In this document: in pieces, positions 1-7,170 of the stretch
How positions within the stretch are numbered: the stretch's first letter is position 1
Layout: every line of letters starts with the position of its first letter
The notes under the pieces: model-generated
Seen by the model: only the letters and a program-made list of their open reading frames with translations
What the model was told of the DNA's origin: nothing
Databases searched by the model: none
Program-made: the position numbers and the translations under genes
NCBI GenBank assembly: GCA_946186115.1
Contig: CAMHLV010000038.1
Span: 1-32,375 of the forward strand
DNA from: an uncultured Prevotella sp.
Lineage (GTDB): Bacteria > Bacteroidota > Bacteroidia > Bacteroidales > Bacteroidaceae
Length of the DNA: 32,375 bases
Direction of reading: 5' to 3'

Positions 1-8
1 ATTTTAAG

Positions 9-113
9 TTGCAAAAATACAACATTCTTTGTATTCTGCAAAGGAAAAGCTGGAAGAAATCTATATATTTACGACAACGAGGAGATTATTATTTACGACA
101 ACTCAGACAACCT
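9..113 (-). repeat. Promoter-iteron repeat module, copy 1
   Basis: This is one of three direct copies in the window; the others are at 4471-4597 and 7916-8041. It shares the string GCAAAAATACAACATTCTTT, the CTGCAAAGGAAAAGCTGGAA block and the GACAAC hexamers with copy 2, almost without change over about 100 bases. Copy 1 has diverged after the third GACAAC and lacks the CTGGGACAAC and TTTTTGCC part found in copies 2 and 3. Read on the minus strand it is a promoter with upstream GTTGTC repeats, pointing left out of the window. The gene it would serve is not visible. Confidence 0.85.
12..42 (-). promoter_or_regulatory. Bacteroidetes-type promoter inside repeat copy 1
   Basis: On the minus strand, TTTG (42-39) and TATTTTTG (19-12) are separated by 19 bases. 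This matches the Bacteroidetes -33/-7 consensus TTTG-N19-21-TAnnTTTG. Transcription would leave the window to the left. Confidence 0.7.
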
Positions 114-134
114 GCACAGCCTTCTTCACAGTCA

Positions 135-172
135 CCTCACAGAGGGACTGTCCGGATAGGCCCCCTGTGAGG
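135..172. terminator. Hairpin after the restriction-modification operon
   Basis: CCTCACAGAGGG (135-146) and CCCCCTGTGAGG (161-172) form a 12-bp stem with one mismatch and a 14-base loop. It lies 11 bases beyond the dpnA-like stop codon. There is no T-run on the minus strand, so it could be a weak terminator, a 3' stabilising hairpin, or the edge of the inserted cassette. Confidence 0.4.
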
Positions 173-182
173 TGGAAATCAT

Positions 183-1064
183 TTAGTCTTCCAAGAAGGG
201 AAGCCTTTCCTCTATAGACTCTTGAATCATGAAGCAATCGGTCTGCGTATCTTCAGCCTTGACGATGTCAGGAATCTTATTTTTGAAAGTAATAAACGTC
301 CTTAGGTTTTCGATTTCTTCGCGACGCGCCTTGCTGATTTGGGCAAACTTCTCTTCACGCTCAATACCGAGGAATCTGCGGCCTAAGAGGTTTGCAGCAA
401 TGCCGGTGGTGCTGCTTCCTGCAAAAGGGTCCAGAATCCAGGCACCAGGCTTAGTCGATGCCATAATGATACGGCTCAGCAGACCCAGTGGTTTCTGCGT
501 AGGATGCTTTGTGCATGTCTTTTCCCATGGAGCAATGGCAGGCAGTCGCCATACATCGGTCATCTGTTTGTCGTCATTGATGTGCTTCATCAGCTCGTAG
601 TTGTAGTAGTGTGGCACCTTCGCTTTCTTCCTTGCCCAGATAACGAACTCCGTCGAATAGGTGAAATAGCGACACGAAATATTGGGCGGTGGATTTGTCT
701 TGGCCCATGTGATAACGTTCAGAATCTTGTATCCAAGCTGCGTCAGGCTGTTGGCCACCGAGAAGATGTTGTGGTATGTGCCAGAAATCCATATCGTGCC
801 GTTGTCCTTCAGCTTTTCACGACAGAGTGACAGCCATTTCAGGTTGAAGGCATCGATTTCTTCTTGTGACATGCTCTTGTCCCAGTCGCCTTTATCTACG
901 CACACCACCTTGCCGCTCTGCACGCTGATGCCGCCGCTCGACAGGAAATAAGGCGGGTCAGCGAATATCATGTCGAACTTGAAGTTGAACTGCGGCAGCA
1001 ACTCAAACGTATCGCCATGAAGCAGATTGAAGTCGTGGTTGGGGGATTTATAAAAAGGTTTCAT
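183..1064 (-). CDS. dpnA: DpnA-type adenine-N6 DNA methyltransferase
   Basis: This is the second methylase of a DpnII-like restriction-modification system (293 aa). Motif IV, FADPPY, is at residues 34-39, followed by FLSSGGIS. Motif I, ILDPFAGSST, is at 210-219, so the order is that of beta-class methylases. HPTQKP (187-192) and GDWDK are typical of the DpnA/HinfI group. In the Streptococcus DpnII system the DpnA enzyme methylates GATC also in single-stranded DNA; the same role here is inferred from similarity. The gene is last in the leftward operon, 3 bases after the 443-aa gene. Two sampled lines are about 47% GC, somewhat higher than most sampled lines of the preceding R-M genes, so it may have a separate history. 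Confidence is high for the family and moderate for GATC specificity. Confidence 0.9.
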   Translation of the reverse strand: MKPFYKSPNHDFNLLHGDTFELLPQFNFKFDMIFADPPYFLSSGGISVQSGKVVCVDKGDWDKSMSQEEIDAFNLKWLSLCREKLKDNGTIWISGTYHNIFSVANSLTQLGYKILNVITWAKTNPPPNISCRYFTYSTEFVIWARKKAKVPHYYNYELMKHINDDKQMTDVWRLPAIAPWEKTCTKHPTQKPLGLLSRIIMASTKPGAWILDPFAGSSTTGIAANLLGRRFLGIEREEKFAQISKARREEIENLRTFITFKNKIPDIVKAEDTQTDCFMIQESIEERLPFLED

Positions 1065-1067
1065 AAG

Positions 1068-2399
1068 CTATGCCATTAATCCTCCACCACCTTCGTCCTT
1101 TCTTGCGTATGCTGTAGTCCATCCCGTTTGCCCTAAAATACTGATGGATTTTGGCGGTTGCAAGTATCGATTCTCTTGACAAATCTCTTTGAAGGGACAT
1201 TCGCTGATTTTCTGTTCATCAGGTAATGATAATACGTAAGGAGTCTCTTGTATAGCAATATATCCTTCTTCGATGGAACAAGGCATCATTCTTGCTATGG
1301 GTTGAGCCTTTACTTTTTTTATTCCATTCTTCAAACAGACTTGGCAAGTTTTGTTTCTACCAGAGTGCCACATGAACGTGTGCGCATGTGTTTCGCATTC
1401 AAACTGATAGAGTATTTCTTTGCAGAATTGTTTTCCTATGACGTTATAGACAAAGTAATCTATGAGACAAGGACTTTCAATACATTCAGCTGGATACTTC
1501 TCGTTCCAGATTTCCCATACTCTGCGCCAAGCGTTAGCATTCATTGTTTCAATGTAACTGTACTGATGGCAGAAAATATCGAGGAAACTGGATACCAAAG
1601 GAATCTCCGTCTTAATTATACCCGTTCTTAATGCAACTTTTATGGTGTTTACATCGCTGGCTACATCAATTTTATCAAATCCAGTCACATCCTCCCAAAC
1701 ACCCAAGACTACCATGTCGCGAAGGAACATGTCTGTTTTCTTGTTGCCATATCCAGAACCATCGCACGCAATAATAGCTTCTCTGAGTTTGAAGATATCC
1801 CTATTATATTTGTCTATCAAACCATAAGGGGCACATCCTTTATCAAGAAGGAATTTTGAAATGGTTTCTGCATATCCATTTCTCTTGTCGTTTTGAGATT
1901 TGTCTGCTATTCCTATCTTGCCTATAAACGAAGCAGAGTCATCAGCAATCAATTCTTCATCAAAGATAGATGGGTCAGTCTTGAATATCTTTGCAAGTTT
2001 TGCGAACTCAAGTGAACCACGAAAATCCTGATTAGCAGTTAGGAACCTGACACGACAAACATCCTCATTACTTAAGCCGCAGGTATCATACAACTCACTA
2101 AATGCGTCACCATCAGTTTTTACATATATGGCACGTAAGGCATCTGCCACTTGTTCGCACTTCTCATCGGCTATCTTGCAATCAAGTATCTCTTTATGGT
2201 GTGCCTCCCAGAACTTATGGAAATCAGAGAAATACTCTCTGTATTCACCCAGTTCTAAAGTAGTGCCAATGCCTGGATAGTTGGTATAGAGGAAGTCGTT
2301 GATACTTTTGACTACTTTCCTCGCATCAGCCACTGACAAGGTATCAGCCTCACCTATAGCAGTCTTTATTTTCGAACAAAAGTTAGATAGCTTATCCAT
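1068..2399 (-). CDS. Unrecognised 443-aa protein in the R-M operon, possible HhH-GPD-like core
   Basis: I do not recognise this gene as a named family. It lies between the MutH-like endonuclease (7-base gap) and the DpnA-like methylase (3-base gap), so it is almost certainly co-transcribed with them. Residues 214-262 read like the helix-hairpin-helix plus catalytic loop of HhH-GPD DNA glycosylases: GSGYGNKKTDMFLRDM, then IDVASDVNTIKVALRTG, comparable to the K-x-x-x-M-F-L-R and D-x-H-x(n)-R-x-G pattern of DUF2400/endonuclease III relatives. The C-terminal third is Cys/His-rich: C-E-T-H-x-H near 335-340, C352 and C355, C374, and CPFKEIC at 401-407. A zinc or iron-sulfur site is possible. The tail ends GGGGLMA. 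There is no signal peptide or membrane segment. It could be an accessory glycosylase or repair enzyme, a second nuclease, or a specificity factor. Confidence 0.55.
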   Translation of the reverse strand: MDKLSNFCSKIKTAIGEADTLSVADARKVVKSINDFLYTNYPGIGTTLELGEYREYFSDFHKFWEAHHKEILDCKIADEKCEQVADALRAIYVKTDGDAFSELYDTCGLSNEDVCRVRFLTANQDFRGSLEFAKLAKIFKTDPSIFDEELIADDSASFIGKIGIADKSQNDKRNGYAETISKFLLDKGCAPYGLIDKYNRDIFKLREAIIACDGSGYGNKKTDMFLRDMVVLGVWEDVTGFDKIDVASDVNTIKVALRTGIIKTEIPLVSSFLDIFCHQYSYIETMNANAWRRVWEIWNEKYPAECIESPCLIDYFVYNVIGKQFCKEILYQFECETHAHTFMWHSGRNKTCQVCLKNGIKKVKAQPIARMMPCSIEEGYIAIQETPYVLSLPDEQKISECPFKEICQENRYLQPPKSISILGQTGWTTAYARKDEGGGGLMA

Positions 2400-2406
2400 A
2401 GCAACA

Positions 2407-3111
2407 TCACTTTTTCTTTATCGATGATAAATCCAGATTGGGTATGATTGCGGTATTAGTGTAATTCTTCTTATAATAAAAGGCTCGCCTTCTTGCTCTC
2501 GTAATACCTCCCTTGCCATCAGGTGCATCAGTCTTGTCTTGATTGTTTGCACCTTTCGTCTTTGGTTCCAAATACACACCCATACTGCAAGACAAACTAT
2601 CAGCACGACCAGTCTTTATGTAGCTTTGTATTTCTTCCCAGTCTTTCTTGAACACGCCATTCTGAACATCTGTTGGATGGTCCAAGAAATAGTCCACAAT
2701 GACATAATCATTTTGGTTAAGTGCCTTACCATTTTTCTTTGCCAAGTAAACAACCCAGAACGTCAAAGCTATTTTGCCTCTAAGCTTAGCGGTTTCCCAT
2801 GTCTCTTTGGCAACCTCCATATAGTTTATCATCTGAATAGCTGTAGGCTCTTTGGCTTTGATAGAACCATCGCGATTCTTCTGCAACGGAAGTATTTTAA
2901 TCTCACAGCCAATCTCTGGGATATCTGCTTCATCGCGATTGTTGTTCTCAATACCAAGAAGATTTTCGACTATTAGGCCAGACGCTCCTTTGACCATCTT
3001 AGAACGTTCAATATTCAGTTCGTCTTTAATCTCTCCTATGGTTTTGCCCTTAGATTTGCTGATGATGTCAAACAAGGGGCGCATATACTCTATCACTTTA
3101 CTACTAATCAT
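2407..3111 (-). CDS. MutH/Sau3AI-like GATC restriction endonuclease
   Basis: This is the nuclease of the system (234 aa). IVENLLGI is followed by ADIPEIGCEIK, which gives E49, D63, E70 and K72. The spacings of 14, 7 and 2 residues are the same as in the E. coli MutH active site (E56, D70, E77, K79). The length also matches MutH (about 229 aa) rather than R.DpnII (about 288) or full-length Sau3AI. MutH and Sau3AI both act at GATC, which agrees with the adjacent Dam-type and DpnA-type methylases. The start overlaps the dam stop by ATGA (3108-3111), implying translational coupling with methylase first. A stand-alone mismatch-repair MutH is unlikely, because Bacteroidetes generally lack MutH and the gene sits inside a methylase operon. 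Confidence 0.85.
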   Translation of the reverse strand: MISSKVIEYMRPLFDIISKSKGKTIGEIKDELNIERSKMVKGASGLIVENLLGIENNNRDEADIPEIGCEIKILPLQKNRDGSIKAKEPTAIQMINYMEVAKETWETAKLRGKIALTFWVVYLAKKNGKALNQNDYVIVDYFLDHPTDVQNGVFKKDWEEIQSYIKTGRADSLSCSMGVYLEPKTKGANNQDKTDAPDGKGGITRARRRAFYYKKNYTNTAIIPNLDLSSIKKK

Positions 3112-4094
3112 AAGACTACATATTTATATGGTTCAACTTCTTCTGCAGCATACAAAGGCTCAATTCCAATTTGCAGGTATTCCCCATTAGGATGCTCCTT
3201 AGTAGCTGAATAGTTATGTACAAGTATTTCTGTTAGTTTACCACGCTTTTTAGGGTTAGAATTAATACTCCGTGAAGCCCAAACTCTTTCTATATGGTAT
3301 TCTCCATAAAGCACATCAAAGAAGTTATCCTCCTCTTTATTTCCCTTGCAATCTGAATTGCTTAACATAAAACTGAAACCTGCCTCATTAATGCGGTCAC
3401 AATATTCTTTCAATCGAATTTGAGCATCATCGTTAAATGCGTCCTTTACATAATCATTAAAACTAGACGTATCACTCAGCGGGCGATATGGTGGATCGAA
3501 ATAAAATAGCGTGTTACCATGAGCATGCTCAAAGGTTGCTTCAAAGTCATCTGTCATAATCTCTACTCGTTGAAGGATTTCGCTGTCCTTTCGGATTGTC
3601 GCTGGGTCACAAATCATCGGATTGGTGTATTTGCCAAACGGTACATTGAACAATCCTTGCTTATTTACGCGGTAAAGGCCATTAAAACAGGTTCGATTCA
3701 GGAAAAAGAACTTCGTGGTATTTTCTAATGGGTCAAGATTCTTCTCGTTGTAGCGCTCGCGAGTAACTAGAAAAAAATCTTTGCGTGCTTCTTCTGTTGA
3801 AAGAGCATTGTAGGCATTTTGTATATCCATCAAGGATGTTATCAAATCCTCCGGTGTGTCTCTCACGGTACGATAACAAGTCGTCAGGTCTGAGTTTACA
3901 TCGTTTATGACAGCATGACGGATATTAGGGTATTGCTGCAACATGTAAAAAAGCATGGCACCACCACCCACAAAGGGTTCAATGTACGTCACATCTTCCC
4001 AAGTTTCAAAGTTTACAGGCAACTGCGCATCCAGTTGTTCTATGAGTTGTCCCTTGCCGCCAACCCACTTGATAAAAGGTTTTGCTTTTGCCAT
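3108..4094 (-). CDS. dam: Dam/DpnM-type DNA adenine methylase
   Basis: This is an alpha-class GATC adenine-N6 methyltransferase (328 aa). FIKWVGGKGQL (residues 7-17) is the N-terminal signature. EPFVGGGAM (39-47) is the S-adenosylmethionine motif I, and DPPY (200-203) is the catalytic motif IV, in alpha-class order. RTCFNGLYR fits the Dam/DpnM/EcoRV-methylase group. It protects host GATC sites from the adjacent MutH-like nuclease. The gene follows a 70-aa ORF after 2 bases and overlaps the nuclease start by 4 bases. The GATC assignment is by family resemblance. Confidence 0.92.
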   Translation of the reverse strand: MAKAKPFIKWVGGKGQLIEQLDAQLPVNFETWEDVTYIEPFVGGGAMLFYMLQQYPNIRHAVINDVNSDLTTCYRTVRDTPEDLITSLMDIQNAYNALSTEEARKDFFLVTRERYNEKNLDPLENTTKFFFLNRTCFNGLYRVNKQGLFNVPFGKYTNPMICDPATIRKDSEILQRVEIMTDDFEATFEHAHGNTLFYFDPPYRPLSDTSSFNDYVKDAFNDDAQIRLKEYCDRINEAGFSFMLSNSDCKGNKEEDNFFDVLYGEYHIERVWASRSINSNPKKRGKLTEILVHNYSATKEHPNGEYLQIGIEPLYAAEEVEPYKYVVL

Positions 4095-4096
4095 GA

Positions 4097-4309
4097 TTAT
4101 GCGAAGTTTAGTGTTACTGATGGGTTAGAAACTGGAGTGTAATAGATTTCACCATCGTTCTCTATGTCAATCATAAAGTCCTCGAAAGCTTTGCCTTCAG
4201 CATCAAAAGTAGTATAGGAATCTTCGCCCCATTCTACGCTGATTGCACACTCGTTTTCTTTCAGGTACTTTTCTAACTTCTCTTTCGCTTCTTTTGATAA
4301 TGCGTTCAT
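4097..4309 (-). CDS. Small acidic protein, first gene of the R-M operon
   Basis: This is a 70-aa protein of unrecognised family. It has an N-terminal amphipathic helix rich in Lys and Glu (residues 4-20) followed by an acidic, strand-like part (EWGEDSYTTFDAEGKAFEDF). It starts at an ATG preceded by an A-rich run and ends 2 bases before dam. Its position as first gene, before the methylase, is where controller proteins sit in some R-M systems. However, it shows no helix-turn-helix and is too acidic for an obvious DNA binder. It could be a DNA mimic or inhibitor, an antitoxin-like modulator, or a passenger. Confidence 0.6.
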   Translation of the reverse strand: MNALSKEAKEKLEKYLKENECAISVEWGEDSYTTFDAEGKAFEDFMIDIENDGEIYYTPVSNPSVTLNFA

Positions 4310-4466
4310 TGTTTTTTTTGATTTAGTCAGCCTGTGTTACCAGGTTGGTCGATAAAAATATTTTCTTTAAGATCATATTTTGTGATGTTAAAGGTGCATA
4401 TTTGGCACCATAGAGGTCCATTGGTATAAGGTGAAATATCTGCACCTCAAAACACAGAACTCTTTT
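4310..4466 (-). promoter_or_regulatory. Long leader of the R-M operon with a GATC site
   Basis: About 157 bases separate the predicted start of transcription (near 4466, from the repeat promoter) and the first ATG (4309). No closer TAnnTTTG box was found on the minus strand. A single GATC lies at 4371-4374, within reach of the operon's own methylases. No ORF or known riboswitch was recognised here. Confidence 0.4.
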
Positions 4467-4470
4467 GTTG

Positions 4471-4597
4471 CTGCAAAAATACAACATTCTTTGTATTCTG
4501 CAAAGGAAAAGCTGGAAAAAATCTATATATTTACGACAACGAGGAGGGTTTTATTTACGACAACCCAGACAACTGGGACAACTTTTTGCCAATACAC
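4471..4597 (-). repeat. Promoter-iteron repeat module, copy 2
   Basis: This is a full-length copy. From its left edge it holds the -7/-33 promoter, a GGAAAAGCTGG block, then four GACAAC hexamers (GTTGTC on the promoter strand), the last three about 9 bases apart, with CCCAG-ACAA-CTGGG as a small dyad. It ends in TTTTTGCCAATACAC at 4597. Copy 3 ends with the same string, and the two diverge immediately after, so 4597/4598 is a real module boundary. The truncated HNH gene stops at that boundary. Confidence 0.85.
4474..4504 (-). promoter_or_regulatory. Promoter of the R-M operon, carried by repeat copy 2
   Basis: On the minus strand, TTTG (4504-4501), 19 bases, then TATTTTTG (4481-4474) is a perfect Bacteroidetes consensus. 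It is the nearest consensus promoter upstream of the 70-aa ORF and the R-M genes. Confidence 0.75.
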
Positions 4598-4831
4598 TCC
4601 ACACTTCTTTCCACCATGTGCCATACCTGCAATTCCACGCTGTTGTAGTTGTGGGTCATAGGAGGCAAAGTTTACAAGCCGAAGGGCTACGGCATTAGGC
4701 GTTCTTCCTATAATATTGGCAAGGTGAATGACATCAGGGTTACGCCTATCCATCTTTCCAAATGGAAGTTTCAGATACAAGTTAAGCACCAATATCATCT
4801 CCTCATGTGTCCAAGCATCAGCCCTTGCCAT
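4523..4831 (-). pseudogene. Truncated HNH endonuclease, N-terminal part only
   Basis: Residues 1 to about 78 (WTHEEMILVLNLYLKLPFGK, then IIGRTPNAVALRLVNFAS and QQRGIAGMAHGGKK) match the N-terminal domain of a Bacteroidetes HNH endonuclease family (HNH_2 type). That family normally runs to roughly 250-300 aa with its nuclease domain C-terminal. Here homology stops at base 4598, exactly where repeat copy 2 begins, and the frame runs on through the repeat as a meaningless Val-rich tail. The catalytic domain is missing. It starts 7 bases after the rpn stop, so rpn and this gene were probably one operon. Confidence 0.75.
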
Positions 4832-4838
4832 GATATAT

Positions 4839-5729
4839 CTATTGCAATAATTTCTTTACTTCTTCAATTGTCAGCCCGGCTATCTCAGAAATGTCTTCTA
4901 CTGAAAACCCTTTGGCCTTCATTCTTTGAACGGTTTCGGCCTTCTCCTGATGAATGCCCTGCTGAAGACCTCGCTGAATGCCTTCTTGAATGCCTTTGTC
5001 CCTTGCCGTCTTCATTACACTGTAATTGTCCCAGAACACTTTTTTGCTCTCTTCATACTGACGGCGTTCCAAGTCGGAATACTTGGCAATTTCAGCCTGC
5101 TCAAAGAGTTTTTGGAACACGCGGTCCTGTAAAGCCTTGGGACGTTCCAGCAGGCGGTAGAGATTGTGAAGCACAAACATCCACTTGTCGAACATTGTCT
5201 CCAACTCGTCCTCAGTCTTGGTGAACTTAGGCATCTCAAGATAGATGAAGGTCAATTTGTCGTAAAACACATGGTGGTCTTCCGTGTCTTCCAGCTTGAC
5301 CTCGTGACGGTAGCTGTCGGCAGGATATTCACCATGAGGGAACTCAAAATTCAGGATGCCCACGGTATATACGTAGTCAAGATGGTAGTCCCATTCACCC
5401 TTAGGAGCCTGCTGGCGGATGGGTGTTGTGGCATAATAGACGCTGCGGTCTTTGAAGAATGCCTGTTCTGCCTTCTGCATCTCGACGATAAAGCGACTGC
5501 CGTCTTTCGCCATGCAATAGACATCGAACACGGAACGGCGGTCGGCATAGCCGTCGCCAAGATTCTCACCATTGAGGTATTGCACGTCTTCTATCTCATT
5601 CTCCTTGCCGTTCAACAGGGCATTCAGGAAACTGATGAGCAAGTCCTTGTTCATCTCAGTACCGAACAGCTTCTTGAAGCCGAAGTCGGTGTATGGATTA
5701 ATATATCTCTCTTTTGTATCGTCTGACAT
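4839..5729 (-). CDS. Rpn family nuclease / PD-(D/E)XK transposase-like protein
   Basis: This 296-aa protein is full length for the family (PDDEXK_2, Rpn/transposase_31 group). It begins with RYINPYTDFGFKKLFG, the usual start. The nuclease core is visible as FD69 and IVE83MQ85K, followed by RSVYYA. The C-terminus repeats GIQEGIQRGLQQGI and ends in a helix-turn-helix-like KGFSVEDISEIAGLTIEEVKKLL, both typical. Rpn proteins are DNA endonucleases that promote RecA-independent recombination in E. coli; a related role here is inferred. The family is common in Bacteroidetes in many copies, so its presence in a repeat-rich defence island may be chance. Confidence 0.9.
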   Translation of the reverse strand: MSDDTKERYINPYTDFGFKKLFGTEMNKDLLISFLNALLNGKENEIEDVQYLNGENLGDGYADRRSVFDVYCMAKDGSRFIVEMQKAEQAFFKDRSVYYATTPIRQQAPKGEWDYHLDYVYTVGILNFEFPHGEYPADSYRHEVKLEDTEDHHVFYDKLTFIYLEMPKFTKTEDELETMFDKWMFVLHNLYRLLERPKALQDRVFQKLFEQAEIAKYSDLERRQYEESKKVFWDNYSVMKTARDKGIQEGIQRGLQQGIHQEKAETVQRMKAKGFSVEDISEIAGLTIEEVKKLLQ

Positions 5730-5764
5730 AACGCTGGGATTGAATGAATTCTATATTATGCCTG

Positions 5765-5795
5765 CAAAAATACAACTTTCCCGGAACTCTGCAAA
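5765..5795 (-). promoter_or_regulatory. Promoter of the Rpn gene, resembling the repeat module promoter
   Basis: TTTG (5795-5792), 19 bases, TATTTTTG (5772-5765) on the minus strand, about 28 bases before the likely transcript start and ATG region (5729). The bases around both boxes resemble those of the three repeat copies, but the GACAAC iterons are absent. It is either a degenerate fourth copy or an independent promoter. Confidence 0.7.
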
Positions 5796-5886
5796 GAAAA
5801 AAAGCCACAAAATCGTTCTTGCGGCATAAAATCACACAACAGGGCTGGGTTCTCTGTTTAATCGCTGAACCCATAAATATTGTTTT

Positions 5887-6264
5887 TCAGTTTTTATTTT
5901 GTCGTTTCGTTTGTTTTGTGTATTCTTGCAGGTTTTCAAGTTCCCTGCGCAATGCTTTTGACTGTTTGCGCAGTTGCGCCATAGTCATGTTGTTTATATC
6001 CAGGGCTTTGGTTTCCTTGTCTATCTCTTCCCTGTTATGTTTGATTTGCTTGCCAAGTTTGTCATACTGCTTCTTTGCAGCTTTCCATAGGTCAGAACTT
6101 TTACGTCCTTCCCGTTCTTCCTTTGCCATGGTCTGGAGATGAATCTTTCTTTTCGCCTCCAGCTCATCAATAGCTTTACCTAATTCATGGATTTTCTGCT
6201 GCCCCTTATCTGTCTCAAACAAGATGGAGGCTCTGATTTCGTCATTGGAAAAATGGTCTGCCAT
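5887..6264 (-). CDS. Coiled-coil protein resembling the N-terminus of a phage tape measure protein
   Basis: This is a 125-aa, highly charged helical protein. Its opening (MADHFSNDEIRASILFETDK) and later NMTMAQLRKQSKALRRELEN resemble the start of phage tail tape measure proteins of Bacteroides prophages, which usually run to many hundreds of residues. Here the frame ends after the coiled coil and no other phage gene is nearby. It is preceded by a perfect consensus promoter 20 bases away, so it may still be expressed. The options are a prophage remnant or a small coiled-coil gene that only resembles one. The phage relation is from memory of the family and is moderate at best. Confidence 0.55.
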   Translation of the reverse strand: MADHFSNDEIRASILFETDKGQQKIHELGKAIDELEAKRKIHLQTMAKEEREGRKSSDLWKAAKKQYDKLGKQIKHNREEIDKETKALDINNMTMAQLRKQSKALRRELENLQEYTKQTKRQNKN

Positions 6265-6283
6265 ATCTATCTTTACTTTTCTG

Positions 6284-6314
6284 CAAAGATAGATAATTGC
6301 ATTTCGTCACCAAA
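6284..6314 (-). promoter_or_regulatory. Promoter of the 125-aa coiled-coil gene
   Basis: On the minus strand, TTTG (6314-6311), 19 bases, TATCTTTG (6291-6284). The ATG is at 6264, giving a leader of roughly 14 bases. Confidence 0.75.
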
Positions 6315-6366
6315 GGACAGAAGAATAGCCCTTTGGTGTTTTTGCTGAATTCTGAATATCCTGGTA

Positions 6367-6573
6367 TTATCCGATATAAGGAAAAACACCGGGACGGTGT
6401 TCTTCTTCGGTGCAGGGTTTTGAATCGTATAACATCTTAAAGACCCAAGGTCCAATGAGCGGCGTTAAAGCTACGCTGAATCCGTAGTACAGCAGCTTGT
6501 CGCTCCAGCAGGCGTCCTCTCTTACGAAGTGCTTGCGGATGCAGAATGCTATTATGACGAAAAGCGTAATCAT
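6367..6573 (-). CDS. Small membrane protein, 68 aa
   Basis: The family is not recognised. There is an N-terminal hydrophobic stretch (MITLFVIIAFCI, residues 1-12), a polar segment, then a second hydrophobic stretch (LLYYGFSVALTPLIGPWVF, about 27-45) and a polar tail ending PYIG. This gives two short membrane segments. A perfect consensus promoter lies directly upstream and the codon pattern looks coding, so I treat it as a real gene of unknown function. Confidence 0.6.
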   Translation of the reverse strand: MITLFVIIAFCIRKHFVREDACWSDKLLYYGFSVALTPLIGPWVFKMLYDSKPCTEEEHRPGVFPYIG

Positions 6574-6606
6574 CGTTCTGTTTGTTATAGTTCCTTGTTT
6601 CTACTG

Positions 6607-6637
6607 CAAATATAGTGATTTTTCGTGAAAGGGCAAA
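6607..6637 (-). promoter_or_regulatory. Promoter of the 68-aa membrane protein
   Basis: On the minus strand, TTTG (6637-6634), 19 bases, TATATTTG (6614-6607), with the ATG at 6573. Confidence 0.75.
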
Positions 6638-6737
6638 ATAAACGGAACATAAAAGGAACCTTTTCCCTGCCCTTTGGTTATTTTTCTTTCAAGTGTGTGG
6701 AAAAATGGAAAGAATTGTAATGCGGGGTTGACAATTT

Positions 6738-6850
6738 TTATCCCTTCAGGGCTTGTTCCAGCTGTGTGCGCAGCTGCTGGCGCACTTCGTCGGTCAGGCC
6801 GCCTCTTTTTCCAGCGAGTTAAAGAAGTCCTCATCAATCTCATACGACTA
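6738..6850 (-). pseudogene. Possible C-terminal gene fragment with a frameshift
   Basis: On the minus strand one frame reads SYEIDEDFFNSLEKEAA and stops. A neighbouring frame continues GLTDEVRQQLRTQLEQALKG and ends at TAA (6740-6738). Both pieces look like protein and join across one frameshift. No start and no recognisable domain remain, so this is probably the decayed end of a gene. Confidence 0.35.
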
Positions 6851-7170
6851 TCTCACAAGGCGACAACTCCTTTACTGGTTTAACCCATAAATAACTGAAT
6901 TTAAAGCATTTACGTAGCAAGTGCGCCAGCGGGCGTTCTCTGAGTCTTTGCATCTGGTCCATTAGCAGTAACACATTTGTCTTACACACCGGGGACGCTT
7001 ATTTGACTTGAAGGTCAAATCGAGCTAAGCTCGTAGCCGTTGTGTACTCGACATTTCTATTTTTGCGGTTCTAAAATTTGATTATTCAGAAATTAATCGT
7101 ATCCGTGCAGCCGAGAAATTAAATATTTTGTTTATGCTCTTAGGACAACGAGGCACAAATTATTCAGAAA
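6851..7170. other. Gene-free stretch with two adjacent hairpins and a 15-bp direct repeat
   Basis: No convincing ORF was found. ATTTGAC-TTGAAG-GTCAAAT (7001-7020) and CGAGC-TAA-GCTCG (7021-7033) are adjacent perfect small inverted repeats. ATTATTCAGAAATTA occurs at 7081-7095 and again at 7159-7173, where it covers the toxin stop codon. These may be scars of an insertion or deletion. Confidence 0.5.

Noticed and set aside
2407..3111. MutH of the methyl-directed mismatch repair pathway
   Set aside because: It is operonic with two methylases, and MutH-based repair is a gammaproteobacterial feature, so a restriction role is more likely.
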